DNA of 64,000 nucleotides, taken from assembly GCA_964595205.1 (NCBI GenBank), contig CAZQOQ010000003.1, forward strand, positions 248,001-312,000. Direction: 5' to 3'. Origin of the DNA: JADKIH01 sp964595205. GTDB lineage: Bacteria; Bacteroidota; Bacteroidia; AKYH767-A; 2013-40CM-41-45. Positions within the stretch are counted from its first letter, which is position 1, and each line of letters opens with the position of its first letter. Positions 36,546 to 45,662 of the stretch are shown piece by piece. The position numbers and the translations under genes were made by a program. The notes under the pieces were generated by a model. It was not told the origin of the DNA and made no database searches. It saw only the letters and a program-made list of their open reading frames with translations.

Positions 36546-36675
36546 ATACGCGAATACGATTACATTCAATCACTGCAATCATTGAGAAATTCAAAATACA
36601 CGCCGGCAGTAAAGACTACAAGTGGCAAAACAGCATGGCATGCCTCTTAATCATCCGTAAGCACATCCTTCCCTA

Positions 36676-37359
36676 TCAGTATTTGAGTTCCGCGACGGAA
36701 AACTCAGGGTTAACGCTGTCGCGAATGAACATCACATCGTCATAAAAATTTACCACACCCGTTTCGATATTGTACATCGCGCCTACGACGCCAATCTCTC
36801 CGTTCTCAACCATCTGTTCAAGGATGAAACTGCGCTCAATGATATTCTTAACATTTCTCTTCACGTTAATGGTTGAAACATTCTCGACGAAAACCCCATT
36901 TTTCGATGTGCGTTCCTCTTTAGTTTCTTTTTCCTGATATACGGCAGGCTGTAATTTTGCCAGAAGCTCGGTAAGGTTTCCCATCTCAACGTGATCACAG
37001 GCACCTTTGACGGCTCCGCATTTAGTGTGTCCCAGCACAACGATGAGTTTGGATCCTGCAACCTTGCAGGCAAATTCCATACTTCCAAGAATATCGGTAT
37101 TCACGATATTCCCGGCAATTCTGACGGAGAATATGTCGCCCAATCCCTGATCGAAGATCAATTCGGCTGAAGTCCGGCTGTCGATGCAGCTTAATATGGT
37201 AGCAAATGGCCACTGGTCATCGCGGGTAGCATTCACCTGCTCCAATAAATTCCGGTTCTCCTTTAAATTTTTAATGAATCTTTCGTTACCCTCTTTTAGA
37301 ATCTGCAAAGCCATTCTAGGGGTAAGTTTGTTTCTGTTTTCTTTGGTGTGAAATTTCAT
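36676..37359 (-). CDS. Beta-class carbonic anhydrase
   Basis: The 227-residue enzyme interconverts CO2 and bicarbonate. The zinc ligands and catalytic dyad are all present: Cys58-x-Asp60-x-Arg62 in LSCIDSR, His111 and Cys114 in GHTKCGA. The length fits the family and no signal peptide is seen, so it is cytoplasmic. The gene starts 12 bases after the SulP-type transporter gene, so the two form an operon: bicarbonate uptake coupled to hydration or dehydration of CO2. Confidence 0.95.
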   Translation of the reverse strand: MKFHTKENRNKLTPRMALQILKEGNERFIKNLKENRNLLEQVNATRDDQWPFATILSCIDSRTSAELIFDQGLGDIFSVRIAGNIVNTDILGSMEFACKVAGSKLIVVLGHTKCGAVKGACDHVEMGNLTELLAKLQPAVYQEKETKEERTSKNGVFVENVSTINVKRNVKNIIERSFILEQMVENGEIGVVGAMYNIETGVVNFYDDVMFIRDSVNPEFSVAELKY

Positions 37360-37371
37360 GAGATTATATTT

Positions 37372-38994
37372 TTAATTTTGATTTAATCCGACAACAACAT
37401 TTTTTGGAAGAACATTTATTTTAGGACTGGATTTTTTATTGAAAAAATCATGTTCTATAAAATTTATTTTCTCAATTTCTATATTCTTGGTTTTTGCATT
37501 GGTCTCAAAGTTTTTAATCAATTCCAGGACATCAAAGGCGATTGACTTTGAGTTAGTGCAGTCAATGATCACTTTGGAATTTGGAGGAATGGAATCAAGT
37601 GCGTTTAATATGCTTGCTTTATTAAAAAAAGAAACCTCTTCAGCTAAAACCAGGTGGTGAACTTCATGGCCCATTTCATTTGTAACAGTCTCCTTCATAT
37701 AATGTGAGTTCCGATAGCTGTGACGGAGTGTATAAAATATTCCAAACATGATTCCAATGGTAATACCGATGAGTAAATCGCTCGCTAAAATTGCAATTAC
37801 CGTTGCTGTAAATGGAATAAACTGTTCCCATCCCAGCTTATACATGTGTTTAAACAATGATGGCTTAGCCAGTTTATAACCGACCATTAATAATATGGAT
37901 GCAAGACTGGCGAGTGGAATCATGTTTAATAATCCTGCAATGGTGACAGCGCTGATCAACAGAAATACACCATGCAGAATTGCCGACATTTTGGTTTTTC
38001 CGCCGAAGGAAATATTAGCAGTACTGCGAACAATGACCTGGGTAATCGGGAGACCGCCGATTAAACCGGAAATTATATTTCCTAAACCCTGGGCCTTCAA
38101 TTCACGATTCGTGGGAGTAATACGCTTATCAGGATCCATTTTGTCAGTGGCTTCAACGCAGAGCAATGTTTCAAGACTGGCCACGATAGCAAGTACGATT
38201 GCAATTTTCCAGACTTCAAAATTAGTCAGAACGTTAAAATCCGGAAAAGTAAACTGGCTGAAAAAACCGCTTACACTTTCCGGAACAGGAATCCGAACGA
38301 CCTGGTCTTCGGCGAGACTGAAATTTAATATCCCCTTTTGATATAAATAGTTCATCACGATACCAAAGACCACCACAACGATAGGTCCTTGCAGGATCCT
38401 GAATAATTTATGCCTGTTCGTAAGGACGGTATCCCATAAAATGAGAATACCGAGAGATATTACGGCAATCAAAACAGCGCCGGGTGAAAAATAATTCAAT
38501 GCTTCCATGATTCCGGAAAAAGTATTTTTCCCGTCAACCTGGAAAAAAGAATCATCGCCCATGGCATCCTTATCCCATCCAAGTGCATGTGGGAGTTGTT
38601 TAAGAATTATCAGGAGTCCGATACCGGTGAGCATTCCCTTAATGACAGAGGATGGAAAGAAGAATGCAATGAATCCGGCCCTGGCATAACCGAGAATGAC
38701 CTGAATGATGCCGGCTAAAACTACTGCTGTTAAAAATGCACTCCACGAACCCAGGGCTGCGATGGAAGTCAGCACAATCACGGCTAATCCTGCTGCAGGT
38801 CCACTCACGCCTAAAGGCGAACCGCTTGCAGCTCCCACTACGATGCCGCCAACGATACCTGCGATAATGCCTGAAAACAATGGCGCTCCTGAAGCCAGTG
38901 CAATGCCGAGACATAAAGGCAATGCAACAAAAAACACGACGATACTTGCCGGTAAATCACTCTTAATTTCTTTAAAATATTTTTTGAGTTCCAT
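37372..38994 (-). CDS. SulP-family anion (probably bicarbonate) transporter
   Basis: The start at 38994 (MELKKYFKEIKSDLPASIVV) is preferred over an ATG nine codons upstream. The protein has the SulP signature (PLCLGIALASGAPLFSGIIAGIVGGIVVG), 10-12 membrane segments, an NRELKAQGLGNIISGLIGGLPITQ-type core motif, and a short C-terminal STAS-like domain from about residue 435 (LAEEVSFFNKASILNALDSI...VIIDCTNS). Coupling to a beta-carbonic anhydrase strongly suggests bicarbonate import (BicA-like), but sulfate cannot be excluded. It is divergently arranged with a TetR regulator. Confidence 0.9.
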   Translation of the reverse strand: MELKKYFKEIKSDLPASIVVFFVALPLCLGIALASGAPLFSGIIAGIVGGIVVGAASGSPLGVSGPAAGLAVIVLTSIAALGSWSAFLTAVVLAGIIQVILGYARAGFIAFFFPSSVIKGMLTGIGLLIILKQLPHALGWDKDAMGDDSFFQVDGKNTFSGIMEALNYFSPGAVLIAVISLGILILWDTVLTNRHKLFRILQGPIVVVVFGIVMNYLYQKGILNFSLAEDQVVRIPVPESVSGFFSQFTFPDFNVLTNFEVWKIAIVLAIVASLETLLCVEATDKMDPDKRITPTNRELKAQGLGNIISGLIGGLPITQVIVRSTANISFGGKTKMSAILHGVFLLISAVTIAGLLNMIPLASLASILLMVGYKLAKPSLFKHMYKLGWEQFIPFTATVIAILASDLLIGITIGIMFGIFYTLRHSYRNSHYMKETVTNEMGHEVHHLVLAEEVSFFNKASILNALDSIPPNSKVIIDCTNSKSIAFDVLELIKNFETNAKTKNIEIEKINFIEHDFFNKKSSPKINVLPKNVVVGLNQN

Positions 38995-39018
38995 AGCTGA
39001 TGTTTTAAATGACGGGTA

Positions 39019-39093
39019 CAAAAATAGTATTTATTTTATAAATAATAGTATTACTATCTTTTTTAGTTGTAAAAAATATTTTTGTTACTTTTG
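39019..39093. promoter_or_regulatory. Divergent promoter/operator region between sulP and tetR
   Basis: On the minus strand TATTTTTG (39019-39026) is a -7 box for the transporter operon. On the plus strand TACTTTTG (39086-39093) with TTG at 39067-39069 fits a promoter for the regulator. Between them, AATAGTATT occurs twice (39023-39031, 39044-39052), and ATAGTATTACTAT at 39045-39057 is a palindrome. The first repeat overlaps the transporter -7 box, a good site for a TetR repressor. Confidence 0.5.
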
Positions 39094-39158
39094 CCTCAAT
39101 AAAATCATGAAAACTTCATTCAAAGTATCTCTTCAATCTCATATTTGAAACCGCCCAG

Positions 39159-39836
39159 ATGGAAGTCCAGCTAAAAATAAAGATGAACGAAGAACTTTTT
39201 CTTCGTAACCCGGAAGATTCGGAATTAGGTCAGAAAATAATCAAGCACAGCATATTATTTATACATAAAAATGGACTGGAGTCGTTCACTTTTAAGAAAC
39301 TTGCTGAAGATATCGGTACTACTGAGGCCGGCATTTATCGCTATTTTGAAAACAAACACCGCCTGCTTATTTATATCGTTGCCTGGTACTGGAACTGGCT
39401 TATCTATAAAATCAGTTACCAGACAAACAACATAAAGGATCCATACATACGACTGAAAAAAATCATTAAACTCTTGGCTACGACAGTTGAAGACGACATT
39501 ACCACTCATCATGTCAATGAGAGCCTGCTGCATCAGATCGTGATCTCGGAAGGATCCAAAGCATACCTCACAAAGCATGTAGGCCAGGATAATAAGCACC
39601 GGTTTTTCAAACCCTACAAGGATCTTTGTGCTAAAATAAGCCTGGTGATCCTTGAATGTAATCCAAAATACAAATATTCAAAATCGCTATCCACGACCAT
39701 CATTGAAATGGCACATCTTCAGAATTTTTTCATGAACAATCTTCCATCGCTAACCGATTTTGAAAATTCGAAGGATGAAAACAAAATAGTTTTATTCCTC
39801 GAGAACCTGGTGCTTTCCGCTTTGAAAAACAATTAA
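39159..39836 (+). CDS. TetR-family transcriptional regulator
   Basis: The 225-residue protein has an N-terminal TetR helix-turn-helix (residues about 30-75: FIHKNGLESFTFKKLAEDIG, TTEAGIYRYFENKHRLLIYI) and a helical ligand-binding C-terminal domain. An internal Met at residue 9 is an alternative start. Divergent transcription from sulP/carbonic anhydrase suggests that it controls those genes. The ligand is unknown, and its aromatic-rich YWNWLIYKI stretch is typical of this sub-family. Confidence 0.88.
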   Translation: MEVQLKIKMNEELFLRNPEDSELGQKIIKHSILFIHKNGLESFTFKKLAEDIGTTEAGIYRYFENKHRLLIYIVAWYWNWLIYKISYQTNNIKDPYIRLKKIIKLLATTVEDDITTHHVNESLLHQIVISEGSKAYLTKHVGQDNKHRFFKPYKDLCAKISLVILECNPKYKYSKSLSTTIIEMAHLQNFFMNNLPSLTDFENSKDENKIVLFLENLVLSALKNN

Positions 39837-39902
39837 TTATTTTGATGAGATCGGAAATAAATGGTTTAAAATAATCCGGATTTAATAAAAACACAAAGAC
39901 AC

Positions 39903-41495
39903 TTAATCATGTTTTTGTTTAATCAAAAGCTTAAGCTCTTGTTTATTTTTCGTGGTGATCCTCACAAAATAAACCCCGGGAGAATAATCTTCGATGTTTA
40001 ATTCTCTTCCTGAATAATTTTTTTCTTTGAATTTCAACCTTCCGAACGAATCATAAATTTCAACATCAAAATAACTAAATGAATTAGTTCTGATATTCAA
40101 ATATTCCGATGAAGGATTTGGGAAAATCTCGAAGGCTGTTTCAAATTCATTTTCTGCAATTCCAACAGTGGAACAAAGAACATGAGCATCCGAAATGGAC
40201 ATCAGGCTCAGATTAAAACTTTTTTCAGTGTAAGGAAAAACACCTTCCGTAAAAGTAAGTGTATCTGACGTCCACGATTGAGGCTGAGAACTCATGTTCA
40301 ACGCCGATTCATAGCATCCGCTATTCCCATTGATATCGGTCTTAACAAGATATATATCTCCACCGGAATGGCCCGGAATCCGATAAAAGCCGCTGGCTAC
40401 ATACCCACCCGGAATTTCCAAGATAAGACTCCCACCGTCATAATCGGTATTGCCATATCTCTTCGACCATTGCACATTTCCGGCGACATCCAGTTTCAAT
40501 AAAAACATATCCGAAGAATTCGAAGCGGTATCTATCCAGGTGCCTGTAAGCATATATCCGCCATCCGATGTCGGAATTAAACTGTTACCGGAAATTGGCA
40601 TTGATTCAGAATATTTAAACGCCCAGGAAACATTTCCCTGGCTGTCAGTTTTTAAAACGGATGCAAGGGTACTATCAGTTCCACCCACGGTTCCGGTCAT
40701 AATGTATCCGCCATCACTGGTTACTTCGAGACTACGCAATTGCTGAGTTGATTGAATCGCAAATGTTTTATACCAATCGATACTTCCGTCAGAGGTAACT
40801 TTCATTAATAGAATTTTATAATTCTGTCCTGAAGACGCTTTTCCTAAAAGAATATATCCGCCATCCGCTGTCTGTTTCATCCTGGTTCCTGCTAACGACC
40901 AACCGCTTCTGTAACAACGTGTCCAGATAGTATCTCCGGATAAATCAGTTTTCATTAAATGCAGAATGAAGCGGTTTACAGCAGGATCAACGGCATGTGT
41001 AAGGATAATAAGATTGCCATCAGACGTCAATTCAATGTTTGACTGATCGACGTAAGTGGTTCCGTTTGAAAATGTTTTTAACCATTGAACCTGTCCCTGG
41101 CTGTTTGTTTTTCCGAGTGCACAGGTATGCGGCCCCCGCACCGGAACCGGGTGACTGTGGTCGATGGTATCATTTGTTCCCAGGAAAATAAATCCAGAAT
41201 CAGGAGTTTGACGGATAGAATTAATCCACTCGAACATATCAGTGCGCTTCCAGGCTCGTCCATATTGCAGCTGGCCATTTTCATTTGCTTTAAGAAAATA
41301 AAATGCAAGTGGTGCATTCATTCCGCCACGATAAGCCTGCCCTCCCATCATATAGCCTCCATCGAAGGTTTTGACGATATCATAGGCGGAGGTGGGGTTA
41401 ATGTCATCTCCAAAGAAAACCTGGAAAGTCTGGCTGAAGGAGTTAATATTGATGATCAAAGCAACCGGAAGTAATATTTTTCTCAGGATTTTCAT
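39903..41495 (-). CDS. T9SS-secreted protein with repeated SDGGYI beta-propeller-like blades
   Basis: The 530-residue protein has a signal peptide (MKILRKILLPVALIININSFSQ). It contains about seven repeats of 45-55 residues built around T-x-DGGY(I/M)(L/M)xG followed by LxKxDxxGxxxW (SDGGYIMTGTVGGTDS, TSDGGYMLTGTWIDT), as in delta-60-like propellers. The C-terminus is a T9SS type A sorting domain (FEIFPNPSSEYLNIRT...GVYFVRITTKNKQELKLLIK). It is secreted or surface bound; binding or enzymatic function is unknown. Confidence 0.85.
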   Translation of the reverse strand: MKILRKILLPVALIININSFSQTFQVFFGDDINPTSAYDIVKTFDGGYMMGGQAYRGGMNAPLAFYFLKANENGQLQYGRAWKRTDMFEWINSIRQTPDSGFIFLGTNDTIDHSHPVPVRGPHTCALGKTNSQGQVQWLKTFSNGTTYVDQSNIELTSDGNLIILTHAVDPAVNRFILHLMKTDLSGDTIWTRCYRSGWSLAGTRMKQTADGGYILLGKASSGQNYKILLMKVTSDGSIDWYKTFAIQSTQQLRSLEVTSDGGYIMTGTVGGTDSTLASVLKTDSQGNVSWAFKYSESMPISGNSLIPTSDGGYMLTGTWIDTASNSSDMFLLKLDVAGNVQWSKRYGNTDYDGGSLILEIPGGYVASGFYRIPGHSGGDIYLVKTDINGNSGCYESALNMSSQPQSWTSDTLTFTEGVFPYTEKSFNLSLMSISDAHVLCSTVGIAENEFETAFEIFPNPSSEYLNIRTNSFSYFDVEIYDSFGRLKFKEKNYSGRELNIEDYSPGVYFVRITTKNKQELKLLIKQKHD

Positions 41496-41720
41496 TGGTG
41501 CGGTAATTATATTTTTAGAATGAAATTACAGGATCTTATGATGTTATAATTGTCCTTTTTATGGAAGATGGATTAATCTGCAAAATATAAAAAATGTAAA
41601 AGATTTCAACTATCAATTTAACTAAATACAAGGGAAATATAATATTACAACTTATTTTTTGATATTAATATCTTTGCAAAAAAAAATTGTATTCTTATTT
41701 GTATTAGTTTCATTCCGAAC

Positions 41721-42545
41721 ATGTCATCCCTAAAATACATTCTGTTTTTACTTTTGATTCTTTCCTGTAGAATTTCTTACGGTGAAAAAGCGGGTTGCCC
41801 TAACGCCAGGAATGGAATTTACAAAGTCCACAGTAAAGATGGCAGCCTGCATACTATAATGCGTACCGAAGAAATACAGACTGAAACCTCTGCACGTACC
41901 GGATCAATAATTCAAAGTAACATTAAATGGATTACTGATTGTTCGTTTATTTTATACAACCGGAAATTAATGAGAGGCTCCGACAGTCTTAAGCTGGATC
42001 TGATCTATGATACTCTTTATAATGTAATCACCCTTGATAATGGTTATTGGGAAACAATTTCTTCTACTTATCATGATTCTACCTTCGTCACTGATTTTTT
42101 CAGGATCGATACTACAGCTATGCACACCGATTTGACGGAGCTGGAACAGTTTAAGGAATACAAAGATGGAAAGAGTGCGGGTACATTTATAGGCTATAAC
42201 CATGTAATTACATGCGTGCAGCATCCCATCGACAAAACGAAATATATTCTTGCTTTTGAAGAAGCTATGCCTGTAGGCGGTACGATGAAATATAAATTGC
42301 TCGACAATGTTTTTTGCACACTTGATTCGAATCTGAGAATTACAACAGTGAATTGCAGGTACAATGATAACTATGACAAAGAAATCGTTGCCATGTATTT
42401 TTCAAATAATAAGAAAGCTGAAGCATTAATAATAAAAAGCTGGCGGTTCAATAAAATATCGATGAAGATAGAGCAAGTGCCGATTCAAAAAGTGAAGTAT
42501 AGGGAGTCGGATAAGTATTTAAAGGTTTGGGAACAATTAAATTAA
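41721..42545 (+). CDS. Exported hypothetical protein
   Basis: The 274-residue protein has a signal peptide (MSSLKYILFLLLILSCRISYG; the Cys16 context LILSC could be a lipobox). The remaining sequence is beta-rich with few charged clusters and contains GCPNARNGIYKVHSKDGS and paired Cys residues. I do not recognise a family. It is flanked by convergent T9SS genes and seems monocistronic. Confidence 0.65.
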   Translation: MSSLKYILFLLLILSCRISYGEKAGCPNARNGIYKVHSKDGSLHTIMRTEEIQTETSARTGSIIQSNIKWITDCSFILYNRKLMRGSDSLKLDLIYDTLYNVITLDNGYWETISSTYHDSTFVTDFFRIDTTAMHTDLTELEQFKEYKDGKSAGTFIGYNHVITCVQHPIDKTKYILAFEEAMPVGGTMKYKLLDNVFCTLDSNLRITTVNCRYNDNYDKEIVAMYFSNNKKAEALIIKSWRFNKISMKIEQVPIQKVKYRESDKYLKVWEQLN

Positions 42546-42630
42546 TGAATTATTTCCTGATCATTGAAAAATGATGAGTGATACATTGATTGAACTATCG
42601 GGTCCAAAGATTCGGGTAACTAAACCTATT

Positions 42631-44661
42631 TTAATGCAGAATTAAAAAAGACGTTGAACGTCCTCCAACTCTTAAATGGTAAATTCCGTCCGGCCAGTCG
42701 ATTGTATTTATCTGAATACTATTGGAAAAATTATCTTCATACAATATTTCTCCAAGATGATTATATATTTCGAAAGTTAGATTTCCTGGTTGAGAAGAAA
42801 AAAGGTTTAACTGCTGGTTGGCAGGATTTGGGAAAATGATTTCTTTTGGAGGAACCGTGTTTATTGCATCAATTTCCACCGATAAATTTTGTATCGCGGT
42901 TTTCCAGATTCCGTTTTTCCATAATCCTGCATAAACATAGGTGCTGTCATATCCCAGGCATTGCACGCGTGGATTTGCTGGAAGTCCTGCATTTTCCTGA
43001 ATCCAGGCACCGCCGGAATGAGAATAATAAATCCCATCACCGTCAAAACAGGATAAAGTCAGATCGTTTACAGTTATTATATCCATTGCAGTAGTTGCAG
43101 TAAAAAAAGTTGATTGCCATAAATTTCCATCATTGTGTGTCACCGCAACTCCACCATTCAGCCCTGCAAAAATATCCGATTGATTTGTTGCAAGCGTACG
43201 AACTATCGATCCTGGCAGACCATTGTTAACCTGTAACCATGAATGACTTGTATCGTTTGCCATGAAAACACCGGCATCCGTACCAATAAAAATATTATTG
43301 CCTAAAAATACAAAATCGTAATTATAAGTGGATCCAGGCTGTGTGATCCTATTCCATGTTTGTCCATAATCGAATGAATTTACTATCCCGTAATTACTGA
43401 TTGCAAAAATTAACGAATCTTGAAATGCCATAGCTGAAACTCTGTTTACAGTAACTGTATCCAGAGTCCATGGATCAATAATTAAATCGGAATGAAACCA
43501 TGTTGCACCACTATCTACAGAACGAAAGAGACCTTCAGTGGATGAGCAAAACAAGTCCGTACTATTCGAAGCAAGGAATATTGCTTCTGAAGGAGAATCT
43601 ATACGGTTCCACGTTGTTGCCTGATCGTTTGATTTATATAATCCTTTTGCTGATGATACAAATAAAAGATTACCAAGGTTACAAATCTGATTTGGGGAAA
43701 ACCGATTTAAAACATTCGTGAGACCATGATTTGAAAAACTCCAGTTTTGACCTGCGTCAGCGGACAAAAAGACCCCTTCATCGTTACAGCCTGCTAAAAT
43801 GTTTCCTCCATTAGCTATAAGTGCTATAATATCTGAATGGGCCGTAGTTGCTGATGCCGATGACCATGAGATGCCGTAAACATGAGAGATAAATAATCCG
43901 CTATCAGTTCCCGCAAAAATATTTCCACCATCGATCGCATAAGAATTTACTGATCGCAATCCAATACCAACTGTGTCAATCTCCCAACTTCTGCCTGAAT
44001 TGATTGATTTGAAAGATCCTCCTTTTGAACCTGCAAAAAGGGTATCACCAACGGCAAAAATTGTATTTACATAACCAATATACGTTGTATCTCCTATGGA
44101 AAAAACTGTGTCGGATGAAACCCAGGATGCACCTGTGTCGGATGATAAATAAATTCCTGAATTTGTTCCAAACAATATTTCATTTCCAATAAAAACAATT
44201 GACTTCACTTCAAAGCACCACGGGTTGATAGGTCTCCAGCTTGCACCATTATCCTGTGAAAGGAAGATTCCGCAGTAAGTTCCAGCAAGAATATTGATTC
44301 CGCTGACAGCCATGGAATAAACATATCCATTAGTCAGACCATTATTTGAAAGGTTCCAGCTTACGCCACTATCGCTTGAAAGTAATACACCGTAGTCTGT
44401 TCCTGCAAAAATTATATTTCCATCTGTTACCATTCCCTGTACGGATACGTACTCATAACCGGCACAGAAGGATGTCCAGGTTATGCCATTGTCTGTCGAC
44501 TTGAAAACACCCGCATCTGTTCCTGCAAATAATTCAGATCCATAAACAATGAAGGAGGAAACAATTCTTCCTTCCGGCCCGGTAGATTGCAGCCATTGCG
44601 AATAGACCGGAGAAGTAAAAAGCAGGCATATTAAAAAAATATACTGTCGATATGATTTCAT
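42631..44661 (-). CDS. T9SS-secreted sortilin/VPS10-like BNR propeller protein
   Basis: The start at 44661 (MKSYRQYIFLICLLFTSPVYSQ) gives a signal peptide; the frame is open nine codons further. The body holds at least ten repeats with S-x-D-x-G-x-(S/T)W Asp-box motifs (STDNGITWTSFC, SSDSGVSWNLSNNGL, SQDNGASWRPIN, SADAGQNWSFSNHGL) separated by xIFAGTxxGV strands, typical of BNR/sortilin-type propellers. The C-terminus is a T9SS type A sorting domain (IIFPNPANQQLNLFSSQPG...GIYHLRVGG). It is probably surface exposed; no catalytic residue set is evident. Confidence 0.87.
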   Translation of the reverse strand: MKSYRQYIFLICLLFTSPVYSQWLQSTGPEGRIVSSFIVYGSELFAGTDAGVFKSTDNGITWTSFCAGYEYVSVQGMVTDGNIIFAGTDYGVLLSSDSGVSWNLSNNGLTNGYVYSMAVSGINILAGTYCGIFLSQDNGASWRPINPWCFEVKSIVFIGNEILFGTNSGIYLSSDTGASWVSSDTVFSIGDTTYIGYVNTIFAVGDTLFAGSKGGSFKSINSGRSWEIDTVGIGLRSVNSYAIDGGNIFAGTDSGLFISHVYGISWSSASATTAHSDIIALIANGGNILAGCNDEGVFLSADAGQNWSFSNHGLTNVLNRFSPNQICNLGNLLFVSSAKGLYKSNDQATTWNRIDSPSEAIFLASNSTDLFCSSTEGLFRSVDSGATWFHSDLIIDPWTLDTVTVNRVSAMAFQDSLIFAISNYGIVNSFDYGQTWNRITQPGSTYNYDFVFLGNNIFIGTDAGVFMANDTSHSWLQVNNGLPGSIVRTLATNQSDIFAGLNGGVAVTHNDGNLWQSTFFTATTAMDIITVNDLTLSCFDGDGIYYSHSGGAWIQENAGLPANPRVQCLGYDSTYVYAGLWKNGIWKTAIQNLSVEIDAINTVPPKEIIFPNPANQQLNLFSSQPGNLTFEIYNHLGEILYEDNFSNSIQINTIDWPDGIYHLRVGGRSTSFLILH

Positions 44662-44722
44662 TGTGAAAGATTTAAATATCCATAACAATATAGATAATTT
44701 ATTTTAATACCGGCCAAAATGA

Positions 44723-45320
44723 AATATTGGGTAGTGACTCAGTTTCACGATTCAAATATTATTTTACATTTTCTAAAAGAGATTAATTGCCCCGATCTTT
44801 AGATCGGTGAAAACAAATGCAACGATCCGGGCTTTAGCACCAATTAACGGCCGTTCATTTGGGCTAAAGCCCGCGAAATTTTCGAACATAATCCCCGATC
44901 TAAAGATCTCACGATTACCCACATCTTTATCACCTGGTCAAATTAATAGCGCTTCACTAAGTCGTTAAATTATCCATGTCCTTACTTCTTGTCCCGTAGG
45001 GACATAATATCGGTAGTAAAGAAAGTCCCCCCGAATATCCGTCCCGTAGAGACGTAATGTTTAACATTCAAATCAGATTTATTAATTAATATATATTCAT
45101 TCCGTCCCTATGGGACGGGGGTTTACGCGCGGTTTGTTTTCTACCGACATTATGTCCCTACGGGACAAATTTCTAGCAACATGAAGAATAGAAGTTGGTT
45201 AAAAAATTTTTATATAAACAGAACAATAGATAAAAAATGAAAAAATGTGGGTAATCATGAGATCTAAAGATCGGGGCTATATAAAACATCTGCTTTCAAA
45301 TTGAGTCACTACCAAATATT
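44723..45320. mobile_element. 598-bp non-coding element with 23-bp terminal inverted repeats
   Basis: The ends 44723-44745 and 45298-45320 are inverted copies of each other (21 of 23 bases; shared core GGTAGTGACTCA). Inside are nested palindromes: CCGATCTTTAGATCGG (44792-44807), GGGCTTTAGC/GCTAAAGCCC (44829-44871), and an inverted pair around GATTACCCACAT (44891-44926 and 45243-45276). Copies of GTCCCGTAGGGACATAAT occur at 44991, 45041 and, inverted, near 45103 and 45150. No reading frame is plausible. It resembles a MITE or REP composite. No clear target-site duplication was found. Confidence 0.6.
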
Positions 45321-45547
45321 GCCGAGCAGAAAGAGTAAATACAATTTTCAATTTACAACAATACTCCGTTCTTTTTTTCTGCTTTTCGAAAGTCAATATA
45401 TCATCCCATCATCCTCCTTCAATCCAAATATTTCCCCATTTTCAGTATGGATCATTTGTTAATCATGCTGTCGTTTACCCCTCTTTTTAAGAGAATTATG
45501 CTGAAATTTATTGTTTTATAGCTTACTGATATTCAAAGGTTTTACCC

Positions 45548-45555
45548 TATATTTG
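45548..45555 (+). promoter_or_regulatory. Candidate -7 box of the Fic gene
   Basis: TATATTTG fits TAnnTTTG. Transcription would start around 45562, exactly at the beginning of the tandem repeats. Confidence 0.5.
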
Positions 45556-45560
45556 CATCT

Positions 45561-45656
45561 TAACATAATTTTAGCACAGCGTTTAAACATAATTATAGTA
45601 CAACACTTAAACATAATCATAGCACATCACGTAAACATAATTTAAACACATCAAAA
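45561..45656 (+). repeat. Four 24-bp direct repeats forming the Fic gene leader
   Basis: Units at 45561, 45585, 45609 and 45633 share AACATAAT followed by TAGCACA-like sequence, with a strict period of 24 bases; the last unit is degenerate. They fill the space between the -7 box and the start codon at 45663. This arrangement suggests repeated operator sites for the gene's own N-terminal DNA-binding domain. Confidence 0.75.
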
Positions 45657-45662
45657 AACAGG

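Noticed and set aside
45561..45656. Possible CRISPR array
   Set aside because: The units are contiguous 24-bp direct repeats with no spacers and no cas genes nearby.
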